DNA of 11,919 bases from contig JAUWGN010000012.1 in assembly GCA_030606385.1 (NCBI GenBank), positions 1 through 11,919 on the forward strand. Direction: 5' to 3'. The notes beneath the pieces are model-generated. The model was not told the origin of the DNA and did not search any database. It worked only from the letters and a program-made list of their open reading frames with translations. This stretch comes from Dehalococcoidia bacterium (GTDB taxonomy: Bacteria > Chloroflexota > Dehalococcoidia > GIF9 > AB-539-J10). Below, one piece after another: positions 1-6,930 of the stretch (position 1 is its first letter; every line of letters starts with the position of its first letter). Both the position numbers and the translations under genes were made by a program.

Positions 1-576
1 GGAAAGTTTAGCCGGGTTGAGAAGACCGCAGCGGGGTTCCCACCAGGCACCTAAATACAGGGGACTTCGCACCTGCTCCTGGGTCTGGTTCTTATCCAGC
101 CATTCGATTCCTTCCAGTCCTAATTTATGTACCAGCTCCATCTCCTTGAGAATGCGTTTTTTGTACTTTTCCGAAGTGGCTATCCGTAAAAATCCGGGAT
201 GCTCATAGTCACAGTCAATCTTCAGCTCGGTCACCAGATCACGCAGGTAGTCCACCGCCCTTTCCATATAATGGTGGGCTTCCTTGGCTTTTTTCTTGCC
301 GAAGCGAAAGGCAGTAAGCCCCAGGGTCATGCCGAACAACGTCATGCTAAAGCCGGCGTTACGGCCGCTGGCTCCAAAACCGATGACATCGCTTTCCAAA
401 AGGACAACCCGTAGATTTGGTTCGGCTTTTTTAATGTGATACGCAGACGAAAGACCGGTATAACCGCCACCCACAATAGCTACGTCCACTTCGATGTCAT
501 CTTGAAGCGGGTCGCCGGGCAAATACTCCCGGGTGGTCATCCAATAGCTTTTTTCTTTGAAATCTTCTTTTTTCAT
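1..576 (-). CDS. FAD-dependent oxidoreductase (DAO family), N-terminal part, cut by window edge
   Basis: This open frame starts at the ATG at 576 and runs through the left edge with no stop, giving 192 residues. The start is fixed by a perfect AGGAGGT Shine-Dalgarno a few bases upstream. Residues 30-41 form the first strand and dinucleotide loop of a Rossmann FAD fold (VDVAIVGGGYTG). It is followed by an acidic residue at the end of strand 2 (LLE, E61) and by GASGRNAG at 68-75. This arrangement is typical of D-amino-acid-oxidase-type enzymes such as glycine oxidase and gamma-glutamylputrescine oxidoreductase. Family members oxidise the C-N bond of an amine or amino acid with FAD and pass electrons to oxygen or another acceptor. 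The substrate-binding half lies outside the window, so the substrate is unknown. There is no signal peptide, so a cytoplasmic location is likely. The gene lies 101 bases downstream of the hypothetical gene at 678-1238, on the same strand. Confidence 0.88.
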   Translation of the reverse strand, partial: MKKEDFKEKSYWMTTREYLPGDPLQDDIEVDVAIVGGGYTGLSSAYHIKKAEPNLRVVLLESDVIGFGASGRNAGFSMTLFGMTLGLTAFRFGKKKAKEAHHYMERAVDYLRDLVTELKIDCDYEHPGFLRIATSEKYKKRILKEMELVHKLGLEGIEWLDKNQTQEQVRSPLYLGAWWEPRCGLLNPAKLS

Positions 577-677
577 ACCGACCTCCTGTTCGCAAAACCA
601 TCAGGTTTTTTGCTTTGCTCTGTTTCTTTCTGCCGATGTCCTCCCATAACACCTTTTTGTCTTTGTCGAGTCGGGAT

Positions 678-1238
678 TTACCAAATTTGAAGGCATCTAA
701 CGACACCTTTTTCGTCATGATATGAAAGCCATATTTCTCTAAACCAATGTTTCGGTGGAAAACTCGCCTGTAAAAGGTCTCGTTTATCTACGTCTTTTAA
801 CGTTCCGTTTCTTTGAAGCCGCTGCTTTTTATAGATTTCCGGGTCAGATATTCCTATGTGTCCGAAGCCCCTACCATCGATCAGGAGATACCTGGAACAG
901 GCCACCTTGCTTGAAGCATCTACCTCTATAGGGTCAATAATCCTTTCCACTATTCGTGACCAGCCTCCCTCCTTTACATCTTCTTCCCTCCCATGTAGTT
1001 CTATCACCTCTATTATCAAGCGTTTTTGAAGACGCAGCAAAACCATCAAATCAGTAACGATATGGGTCCGTTTCTTTCCCTCCGTAAATGCCACCTGATA
1101 AATCTTAAAAGCTGGAATTTTATACTCTGGAATGCTGAACATACTCCTTCTCAGACATTCAAATTCGTAGTGTGTCCCTTTTGTATGATTGTATTCCTCA
1201 AGAAAAAGCTGTGCTATCTCTTCGTGCCCTTCATCCAT
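678..1238 (-). CDS. hypothetical protein, about 186 aa
   Basis: I do not recognise this protein. From the ATG at 1238 it is 186 residues, soluble-looking, with no signal peptide or membrane segment, rich in charged residues, and with a hydrophobic stretch in the middle (LMVLLRLQKRLIIEVIEL). A GAGGGGG Shine-Dalgarno about ten bases upstream supports this start. An ATG at 1265 and a TTG at 1283 are in the same frame and would add 9 or 15 residues, but they have poorer ribosome-binding sites. The frame contains alternating hydrophobic and charged segments that look like genuine protein, and no better frame overlaps most of it. The last residues overlap another open frame on the same strand (497-718). 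A frameshift extending the C terminus is therefore possible but not shown. The product probably lies in the same transcription unit as the FAD oxidoreductase downstream. Confidence 0.55.
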   Translation of the reverse strand: MDEGHEEIAQLFLEEYNHTKGTHYEFECLRRSMFSIPEYKIPAFKIYQVAFTEGKKRTHIVTDLMVLLRLQKRLIIEVIELHGREEDVKEGGWSRIVERIIDPIEVDASSKVACSRYLLIDGRGFGHIGISDPEIYKKQRLQRNGTLKDVDKRDLLQASFPPKHWFREIWLSYHDEKGVVRCLQIW

Positions 1239-1331
1239 GGGTGAATTACCCCCTCGTTTAATCATACCCCCAATCAACTTCAAATAGAAGACCTGCTAAG
1301 TTCGAGGATAGCTTGAGGCTTTACAGGAGGC

Positions 1332-1445
1332 TTAGTGTGGGCTAAACCCTGTTCGGATTGGCTTGTTGCCCAGAGGCATATGCAGAGGCATGATGGCAAC
1401 AACCATCAGTGCCACTATGGTAACTAACCCTACCAGCAATCTCAT
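1332..1445 (-). CDS. possible single-pass membrane peptide, 37 aa
   Basis: A short frame begins ATGAGATTG at 1445 and encodes 37 residues. The first 20 or so form one uninterrupted hydrophobic helix (MRLLVGLVTIVALMVVAI), and a short polar tail ends GFSPH. Its start overlaps (ATGA) the stop of a 19-residue frame at 1442-1501, which begins MGTTGRQMKG and has a GGGGAG ribosome-binding site before its internal ATG. Coupled translation from that frame is therefore possible. Both lie just downstream of the giant secreted protein gene and on its strand. The hydrophobic profile and the stop/start overlap are visible in the sequence. Whether the peptide is made is inference. It could instead be the decayed end of a longer gene. 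No Shine-Dalgarno sits directly before its own ATG. Confidence 0.3.
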   Translation of the reverse strand: MRLLVGLVTIVALMVVAIMPLHMPLGNKPIRTGFSPH

Positions 1446-1517
1446 AAGGTCAGGAATATCCTGATGAACTTTCCTTTCATCTGTCTCCCCGTTGTTCCCA
1501 TAATCACTTCTTCACCC

Positions 1518-4500
1518 TTAATGCGTATAGAAGAATATATCTCCTCTCCCGTTATAGTTATTCAACACTGAGGCGTAATCAGCACTATCTATCTTTTCGT
1601 CCCGATTGTAATCAGCTTTCCATAACTCATTCGTCGCCCAGAATGTAGGATCCGCTATCTTCCTCACATTGTAGTTATTTAACACCTTGGCGTAATCAGA
1701 ACCATCAGTCTTATCATTATCATCACAGTCTGCCTCGATAAGCATACCAAAGCTAGCCGCGGTAGTATTACCAGGGGTGAAAACTTTTCCGTATACCATC
1801 TTACTGTGGGTGGTATAGTTCTTAATCCCGATATCATAGGTGCCACCTGCAATACCCTCAATGGTGAAGTTGCCATAGGCATCGGTGGTGCGATTTATTG
1901 GTGACCATGCCGTCTCGTTCTGGGTTGTATTGTCGAAGAAGCTCACCACAAGCGGAGTTTCCCACGTGGGGTCACCTGGACCTGTAGCCCGGTAAAAGCT
2001 AACGTTCCCTTGCAGGGTAGCGGTGATCGGTGACACGGCAACGGCGTAGTCGATAATGGTCACCACCGGCAGCGACTGATTGTACGCTCCCGGAGGTATC
2101 AGGCCAGGACCCGAGTTCTGACCTTGAAAGTTGACAATGGGGTTCCCACCGGCATAGTTTAGCAAAGCCCAGCAGGGGGGGCCGCCAGGGCCCGGCATGA
2201 TGTGAGTAACATTGTAGATATCGTGGGAAACATACTGAGTATCGTTATGCATACCTGGTGTTGCGTTCCCGACACTATCAAAATAGGGGTCGCTGATGCT
2301 GAGCTGAGAGGTATTAGAGTTCACCCCGACGACAGTGACATAGTGCCCGCCGACGCGCTCATAGTAGCCAGTATAATTCTGGTAGAAGCCGAGAAGCAGC
2401 ACCACATCCTCACACCTCAGCACCTCCTCCTTAATCCACGACCAGTTCGGCCATAGCACTGTCGTCTCATTGTAATTGGCAGCGTAGCCGGTATTGTTGA
2501 GGTATTTCTCTATTCCCCATTGCATGTCGGTGACGTTGGTGCCGCTCGAAGATGTGTTCATAAGCGCTGACAGATTGTTAACCAGCGGCATCACATTCTG
2601 TGCGCAGTGGTCGTCCCACGGATGACTGAAGTTTGTCACCAGACCGTAGTGGTCATTGATGGTAGGTGGCGGGACAGGGGAAGGCTCATACTTAGAATCG
2701 AACCACCACAGGGAATTAGCCACCGCCACCGGTCCGCAATACGTCCAGTTCCCCGTCGCAGTCCCATTATCGGTCCAGTTATCCTGCTTCTGGTCGAAGT
2801 CAGGCATGCCGCTCAGAGCGTAGTCAGTCCAGTTACCCGGCTTGCAGTACCACCCTGGAAGCAGAGCGAAGTTCGCCGTTACCGTCTTGCTCTCATCCAC
2901 GGTTACTGTGGTCGATGCCGCAGTAGCATTGGCTATCTCACTCATATTCGCGGTGGTCCAGTTCACGAACTGCCACATGTTACCCGGCGTGGCGGTGATG
3001 TTTACTGTTCCCGCGGTGTAATTATGACTTCCCACCGCTGGTGTTGTCATCCCAATGCCATTCACTGCCATGGTCAGGGTGTAATAGACATCAAAGTCAT
3101 TGCTGGAGCCGTTTATCTCACCATCACTAGCAGTGATGTTATTATCCGCATAGGTATTAGTGATGGTGACTTCACCCGTCCAGACACCTTTGGTGAAGTT
3201 ATCAGTAGTAGTAGGGCTGATGGTACCCGTTAGGTCGGTGAGGTTTGCCTTCCCGGTGTAGTTGCCAGCCACGACGCCATTGGCATCACGGGCGTTGATG
3301 GTAATTTCAAACGGCACCCCGGCTGACTGGTCAGCTATCGTGTCAAAGGCGAAGCTAACAGCTTCACCACTGACAATAATCCTTTTGTGCGATGTAGTCA
3401 GTAAGTTGTACGGATCGGCAGGTATAGCTCCGAATAATCCACCATTAGCAATAGGATCAGTGAAATAATCAAGAAGTGCTGACCATGCAGCTTCCTCCTG
3501 TACTCCTCCGGTTCCAGCATCTTTATCCAGACGGGCCGTCAGCATGTTACTTGAATTTACAGGTGTACCATTAGCGAGCTTTGCCTGGATTGAAAGTCCA
3601 AAACTTGATAATAAGCCCAGTATGCTTGGAGAGAGCAGCATATCCACGACATAAGAGTCAACTATAACCGGGTATAATGCGGTATCCTGAGCTACATCTT
3701 CTGTAGGTGTTCCTGTACAGTTATAATCATTCCAGGCATAGGCCTTAACACTGTCTACTACTGCAAAGTCGGGGAAAGCGGCGTAGTGATAACAATACTG
3801 AATTCCGGACAGGTGTATAAAGGCCTCATCGTATTGACCAGTTGCCGCTATTATACCATTGAGTCTACACACATCCCATATTTCAGTGCCGTTAAGATAT
3901 ACTTTAAGTAGCGGGTATCCCGGATAAGAATTGTTTTGATCTGTTGCTTTAGTAATTCCCAGCGGAACCACTCTAAAGAGGTCAGCAAAGGTTACATTCT
4001 GATTCGCAATAAGGGGATCTCTGATCATACCTGTGGCGAAGGCGCCGATGGTGAAATTTGACGGTTCAGTACCTGCCCAACGCAAGGAGTCCGCGACCAG
4101 GTTTCCCAGTCCATTCTCACCCGGGGAAGATGGTGCAGAGAGTGAGAAATTACCCATCGTTGCTTCAACATCAGCAATCCCTATTCCAAGGGGGGCAAGT
4201 AAGGTATTTATCTCTGTGTCCATGTCAAGTACCATGGCATTAATTGCACTGTCACCAGGAATTGAGTCATTTATGGGATGGTTTGTCAGAACAAGATCCG
4301 TTACTCCATTTGCTGTTGCTGTAAAGTCAAGCTGAGCCAGATTTGTAGTGTAACATCCTGAGCAGAATATATGGGTTATGTTTCCCGGATTTGGTGTGTA
4401 TATGTTGGCTTGGTCTATGATTACAGGTGTCATAATATGTAAATGGCCCGAAGCGATGATATCAATCCCGTTAATGTTTTTAGCCAGGGTTATATCATCC

Positions 4501-5582
4501 CCGGAAACCGGACCTGTCGGGTCTATACCTGAATGCGAGAGGGCTATAACCACATTGACCGTCTGATTATTGCGAAGATCATCAACTATTCCCTGAATAT
4601 ATGCCTTATCTTCTCCGGCCCAATCGGGTTTAAATGTTACGGGAGGCGCATTAGGTGCATCGTCAACAGCAGCTTCACCAATCAGGCCAATAAATCCGAT
4701 TTTGAGGCCGTTAGGGAGAGTTTCTACATAGGTTGTGACAATTGAACCATTTGCCTGGAGAGCTAGAAGACCGGTTACATTGTCAAAAAACGTATTGGAT
4801 GCAACAATAGGGACATTAAATCCTGAAGCATTTTGAGCTGCAGTGATCATAGTGGCAAGTTTATCAGGACCGTAATCCCACTCATGGTTGCCCAGTGTTG
4901 TCACATCGTATTTCATCGCCTGGAGAAATTTTAAGTAAGGAGGGTCTGTATTCCAGAGGAAGTCATAAGCCGTACCCATGCTCCAATCCGCGGAATCAAC
5001 AAGCAGTACTGCTGATCCGTTGGCGGTTTTTGCGTCTCTGGTCTCATTAATCACGGTCGCTAACCTGGCGAAGCCGCCTGTGATGACACTACCATTACCG
5101 GGTGTCATTGGTGTGTATGATTCAAACGGGACGACTCCTGAGGCATGGGAATGGATGTCTGTTGTCTGCAGCAGCGTTACCGGATACGTTGCAGGGCCCG
5201 TCCAGATTGCCGTGATGTTAAAGGTGGCAGGGTCACCGACATCGAAGTTGATGGTCAGCGTTACATTATCACCCACCACTGGCAGCTTGGCTGCAAGATA
5301 CGCATTCCGGATGGTCAAGTTGTCACTGACTACCTCGTAGTCAGCAGGGGTAGCTAAAGCACCAACATCATCATTGACCGATACAACCGATGTGGCATTG
5401 TTCCAGGTGATGGTCGTATTTACATCAGCGGGAGTATACAGGTCGTAGTTAGCGGCTATTGGGTCGATGGCGGCGCTGCCCGTAGCCATTGCTGGCACTG
5501 CCGTCACCAGGCTGAAGCTCAGCACCAGCACCAATGCCATCACTATATACAGCGGCTTGGCATACCATTTTGTTTTAGTCAT
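1518..5582 (-). CDS. secreted multidomain 5'-nucleotidase / C39-like peptidase / dockerin protein
   Basis: This is a 1354-residue exported protein. Residues 1-34 are a signal peptide (hydrophobic core IVMALVLVLSFSLV, then AMA). Residues 37-128 match the Ig-like X2 module. Residues 133-545 and onward to about 735 are a 5'-nucleotidase/metallophosphoesterase. All seven expected metal ligands can be placed: D142 and H144 (TDIHSH), D199, N232 (GNHEWD), H350 (SHSG), H380 and H382 (GHLH). The C-terminal nucleotidase domain shows GLGNLVADSLR at 491-501, but has ATGMIR (516-521) where GGGIR is usual. Ig-like (740-832) and InlB-like (834-905) modules follow. Residues 910-1180 resemble C39-type cysteine peptidases, with C949 in YCGPVAVANS, H1080 in GGHYV and D1098 in SDPY. 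A carboxypeptidase-regulatory-like module (1185-1280) and a dockerin (1283-1347) with calcium loops at 1285-1296 and 1324-1335 end the chain. The chosen ATG has an AAGGGGGC site and begins the signal peptide. The frame stays open upstream to 5723. A role in extracellular nucleotide or phosphate-ester scavenging is inference. Confidence 0.93.
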   Translation of the reverse strand: MTKTKWYAKPLYIVMALVLVLSFSLVTAVPAMATGSAAIDPIAANYDLYTPADVNTTITWNNATSVVSVNDDVGALATPADYEVVSDNLTIRNAYLAAKLPVVGDNVTLTINFDVGDPATFNITAIWTGPATYPVTLLQTTDIHSHASGVVPFESYTPMTPGNGSVITGGFARLATVINETRDAKTANGSAVLLVDSADWSMGTAYDFLWNTDPPYLKFLQAMKYDVTTLGNHEWDYGPDKLATMITAAQNASGFNVPIVASNTFFDNVTGLLALQANGSIVTTYVETLPNGLKIGFIGLIGEAAVDDAPNAPPVTFKPDWAGEDKAYIQGIVDDLRNNQTVNVVIALSHSGIDPTGPVSGDDITLAKNINGIDIIASGHLHIMTPVIIDQANIYTPNPGNITHIFCSGCYTTNLAQLDFTATANGVTDLVLTNHPINDSIPGDSAINAMVLDMDTEINTLLAPLGIGIADVEATMGNFSLSAPSSPGENGLGNLVADSLRWAGTEPSNFTIGAFATGMIRDPLIANQNVTFADLFRVVPLGITKATDQNNSYPGYPLLKVYLNGTEIWDVCRLNGIIAATGQYDEAFIHLSGIQYCYHYAAFPDFAVVDSVKAYAWNDYNCTGTPTEDVAQDTALYPVIVDSYVVDMLLSPSILGLLSSFGLSIQAKLANGTPVNSSNMLTARLDKDAGTGGVQEEAAWSALLDYFTDPIANGGLFGAIPADPYNLLTTSHKRIIVSGEAVSFAFDTIADQSAGVPFEITINARDANGVVAGNYTGKANLTDLTGTISPTTTDNFTKGVWTGEVTITNTYADNNITASDGEINGSSNDFDVYYTLTMAVNGIGMTTPAVGSHNYTAGTVNITATPGNMWQFVNWTTANMSEIANATAASTTVTVDESKTVTANFALLPGWYCKPGNWTDYALSGMPDFDQKQDNWTDNGTATGNWTYCGPVAVANSLWWFDSKYEPSPVPPPTINDHYGLVTNFSHPWDDHCAQNVMPLVNNLSALMNTSSSGTNVTDMQWGIEKYLNNTGYAANYNETTVLWPNWSWIKEEVLRCEDVVLLLGFYQNYTGYYERVGGHYVTVVGVNSNTSQLSISDPYFDSVGNATPGMHNDTQYVSHDIYNVTHIMPGPGGPPCWALLNYAGGNPIVNFQGQNSGPGLIPPGAYNQSLPVVTIIDYAVAVSPITATLQGNVSFYRATGPGDPTWETPLVVSFFDNTTQNETAWSPINRTTDAYGNFTIEGIAGGTYDIGIKNYTTHSKMVYGKVFTPGNTTAASFGMLIEADCDDNDKTDGSDYAKVLNNYNVRKIADPTFWATNELWKADYNRDEKIDSADYASVLNNYNGRGDIFFYTH

Positions 5583-5586
5583 TTGT

Positions 5587-5594
5587 GCCCCCTT
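5587..5594 (-). promoter_or_regulatory. ribosome-binding site deciding the start of the giant secreted protein
   Basis: On the minus strand AAGGGGGC lies about five bases before the ATG at 5582. That ATG opens directly into a signal peptide (MTKTKWYAKP followed by the hydrophobic core). The reading frame continues upstream for 47 more codons to 5723, but those codons are highly charged and would bury the signal sequence, so this internal start is preferred. Confidence 0.75.
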
Positions 5595-5721
5595 TTTAAA
5601 TTTCCTTCTCAGCCTTTCCTGAGTGTCTTTTGTTTCAATACGCATCACCATTTTCCCCCGTATCTTCTCACGGGCGTGAAACAGCAGACTCACTCTCAGA
5701 GTTTCCATGTCATCCTTAAAC

Positions 5722-5756
5722 AAAAAAGCGAAACCAACTTACTGGGTCGGTTTCGC
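5722..5756 (-). terminator. intrinsic terminator in the leader of the secreted-protein gene (attenuator)
   Basis: The minus strand carries GCGAAACCGAC, a 7-base loop, and GTTGGTTTCGC, followed at once by six T residues. The stem is 11 base pairs with one G-T wobble. It lies 140 bases upstream of the start codon at 5582 and is oriented to stop transcription entering that gene. There is no minus-strand gene upstream for it to end, because the neighbour at 6198 points the other way. It is therefore best read as a conditional terminator inside the 5' leader. The plus strand reads the same hairpin without a T run, so it is not bidirectional. Confidence 0.75.
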
Positions 5757-5822
5757 CATTTACTCCACGCGGAACCCAGGGCGACCAATTACGGGTCCGC
5801 TTCATCGTTTCCCAGACCTTCG
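5757..5822 (-). promoter_or_regulatory. structured leader RNA preceding the attenuator, class not recognised
   Basis: In minus-strand orientation this stretch holds GGTCTGGG, GCGGACCC, GGTCGCC and CTGGGTTCCGC. GCGGA-CCC pairs with GGG-T-TCCGC to make an 8-pair hairpin with one bulged T. The same CTGGGTT can instead pair over seven bases with GACCCAG, which lies in the left arm and loop of the terminator at 5722-5756. GGTCGCC can also pair with GGCG-AAA-CC at the base of the terminator. These alternatives would form or break the terminator, as in riboswitch or protein-controlled attenuation. I compared it from memory with T-box, c-di-GMP, cobalamin, TPP, SAM and fluoride elements and found no convincing match. 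Confidence 0.5.
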
Positions 5823-5850
5823 TATAGACTTATTTTACCACTGCATCTAT

Positions 5851-5864
5851 GCTATATCTATAGC
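5851..5864. promoter_or_regulatory. perfect 14-bp dyad, possible operator
   Basis: GCTATA-TC-TATAGC is a perfect inverted repeat in the A/T-rich DNA just upstream of the structured leader of the secreted-protein gene. Its position, where a minus-strand promoter would be expected, and its two-fold symmetry suit a repressor or activator site. I could not place a convincing -35/-10 pair around it, so the function is inferred from position only. Confidence 0.35.
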
Positions 5865-5883
5865 AGTTACTTAACTTTTCCTA

Positions 5884-5912
5884 CATTTTTCAGGGAAATT
5901 ACCCCAAAAATG
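5884..5912. repeat. inverted repeat in divergent intergenic region
   Basis: CATTTTT at 5884-5890 and AAAAATG at 5906-5912 are perfect 7-base inverted arms. Inside them GGG pairs with CCC around a short A/T loop, so a hairpin of about ten pairs can form on either strand. No T run follows on either strand, so this is not a standard terminator. The rest of the 615-base intergenic region (5583-6197) shows no coding frame I would support. Confidence 0.4.
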
Positions 5913-6102
5913 AATCTGCTGCTGAGTCCTACTGGCGGCTCTTTGCTTGAGAACATGGCCGTTATACCGCCTTAAAATCACCCGCTTTATTGCCAAAAAA
6001 CACCTCTATGGGGCTATTCACTCCTCAGGCTACGGTACAGAATTGAATCAATACTACCAGCTAGTTGGGTTGAAGCATCCATATAAATAGATGGAGGCGG
6101 GG

Positions 6103-6147
6103 CTGTCATGGTAAATTATACCGAGGAAAGCTAAAATACGATGACAG
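6103..6147 (+). repeat. long inverted repeat upstream of the SIMPL lipoprotein gene
   Basis: CTGTCATGGTA (6103-6113) and TACGATGACAG (6137-6147) are inverted copies matching at 10 of 11 positions, separated by 23 bases. A second small dyad, GGTA-aatta-TACC, overlaps the left arm. The element ends about 50 bases before the start codon at 6198 and directly abuts the candidate -35 box. It could be an operator or, if transcription starts further upstream, a leader hairpin. Confidence 0.45.
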
Positions 6148-6148
6148 T

Positions 6149-6178
6149 TTGATTTACCTGGCAAAGACCAAATAGAAT
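6149..6178 (+). promoter_or_regulatory. candidate sigma70-type promoter for the SIMPL lipoprotein gene
   Basis: TTGATT, an 18-base spacer and TAGAAT resemble -35 and -10 boxes (four and five of six consensus bases). Transcription would start near 6185, just before the ribosome-binding site AAAGGAGG, leaving a very short leader. That short leader is a weakness of the call. A promoter further upstream is possible. Confidence 0.3.
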
Positions 6179-6197
6179 ATGAGGAAAGGAGGTCTAG

Positions 6198-6926
6198 ATG
6201 AAGAACACCCGGTGGTTGATTCTGTGCTTGGTAGTGGTGCTGGCATTCGGTGCTGCTGGTTGCGCCCGGGGAGGTAGCGTTTCTGTTACGCCACAGCAAC
6301 AAACTGGAATATGGGTTACTGGCCAGGGTGAAGTGATGGCGGTCCCTGACATAGCTGAGTTACGCCTTGGTGTTGAGGTTCAGGCGGATACCGTGGCTGA
6401 GGCTCAAACACAGGCAAGCGCCGCAATGGACAAAGTGCAGCAGGCATTGGAAGACAACGGTGTAGCTGAGAAAGACATCCAGACACAGCGATACAGCATC
6501 TATCCCGTCACGAGATGGATTAACGACAGAGATGAGCAGGTGATTGTTGGCTATCGAGTGACTAATATAGTGGTTGCCAAGATAAGGGAGATTGACAAGG
6601 CCGGTGCTATTATTGATGCTGTAGCCGAAGCTGGTGGTGATTCTACCAGGATTCAGGCCATAAGCTTTGACGTAGATGATAAGACTCCGTACTATGAACA
6701 GGCACGAGCGAAAGCGGTGGAAGATGCGAACAACAAGGCAACACAATTGGCCGAGCTAGCCGACGTTGGACTGGGCAAAGCAACTTATATTTCTGAAGGT
6801 GCTGTGTATTTGCCGGTGCGTGCGGATTTCTATGGCGAAGCTGCTATGCCTGGGAGTACCACTCCGATTAGCCCTGGGGAACTGAAAATAACTATCCAGG
6901 TTCAGGTGATTTACCAGGTAGTCTAG
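6198..6926 (+). CDS. SIMPL-domain (DUF541) lipoprotein, 242 aa
   Basis: The first 21 residues are a lipoprotein signal peptide: basic start MKNTRW, hydrophobic core LILCLVVVLAFG, and lipobox AAGC with Cys22 as the lipidation site. The mature protein is a SIMPL/DUF541 domain of the YggE/BP26 type. It starts with the family's opening segment (WVTGQGEVMAVPDIAELRLG), followed by a helix rich in Ala and Gln, the central SIYPVTRW stretch, and the late segment with A-R-A-K-A-VEDANNKATQLA. Family members are periplasmic or surface proteins, and some form ring-shaped oligomers. Their biochemical role is poorly defined, with links to stress tolerance. AAAGGAGG lies five bases from the ATG. The gene is divergent from the giant secreted protein gene and convergent with the dehydrogenase gene, 4 bases away. 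Length is normal for the family and no defect is seen. Confidence 0.9.
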   Translation: MKNTRWLILCLVVVLAFGAAGCARGGSVSVTPQQQTGIWVTGQGEVMAVPDIAELRLGVEVQADTVAEAQTQASAAMDKVQQALEDNGVAEKDIQTQRYSIYPVTRWINDRDEQVIVGYRVTNIVVAKIREIDKAGAIIDAVAEAGGDSTRIQAISFDVDDKTPYYEQARAKAVEDANNKATQLAELADVGLGKATYISEGAVYLPVRADFYGEAAMPGSTTPISPGELKITIQVQVIYQVV

Positions 6927-6930
6927 CCGC

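Noticed and set aside
1284..1360. GTTCGAGG considered as a tRNA T-loop
   Set aside because: No acceptor or anticodon stem can be built around it.
1539..1545. RGD tripeptide near the C terminus of the secreted protein
   Set aside because: A three-residue motif is expected by chance, and integrin-type binding has no support here.
2607..3233. 208-residue plus-strand open frame inside the secreted-protein gene
   Set aside because: It is antisense to a frame with clear domains, lacks a signal or motif, and its Arg/Val/Ile-rich content is what the complementary strand of a Thr/Asn-rich gene gives.
4978..5340. 120-residue plus-strand frame opposite the nucleotidase N-terminal part
   Set aside because: It is a shadow of the X2 and metallophosphoesterase coding sequence, whose motifs are unambiguous on the minus strand.
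5757..5790. GGGTTCCGCG in the leader resembles the T-box core GGTACCGCG
   Set aside because: The match is partial, the leader before it is far too short for a T-box stem I, and the downstream gene is not an amino-acid or tRNA-synthetase gene.
6054..6302. 82-residue minus-strand frame across the SIMPL promoter and start
   Set aside because: It overlaps the signal peptide region in antisense and contains the inverted repeat. Its composition is not protein-like.
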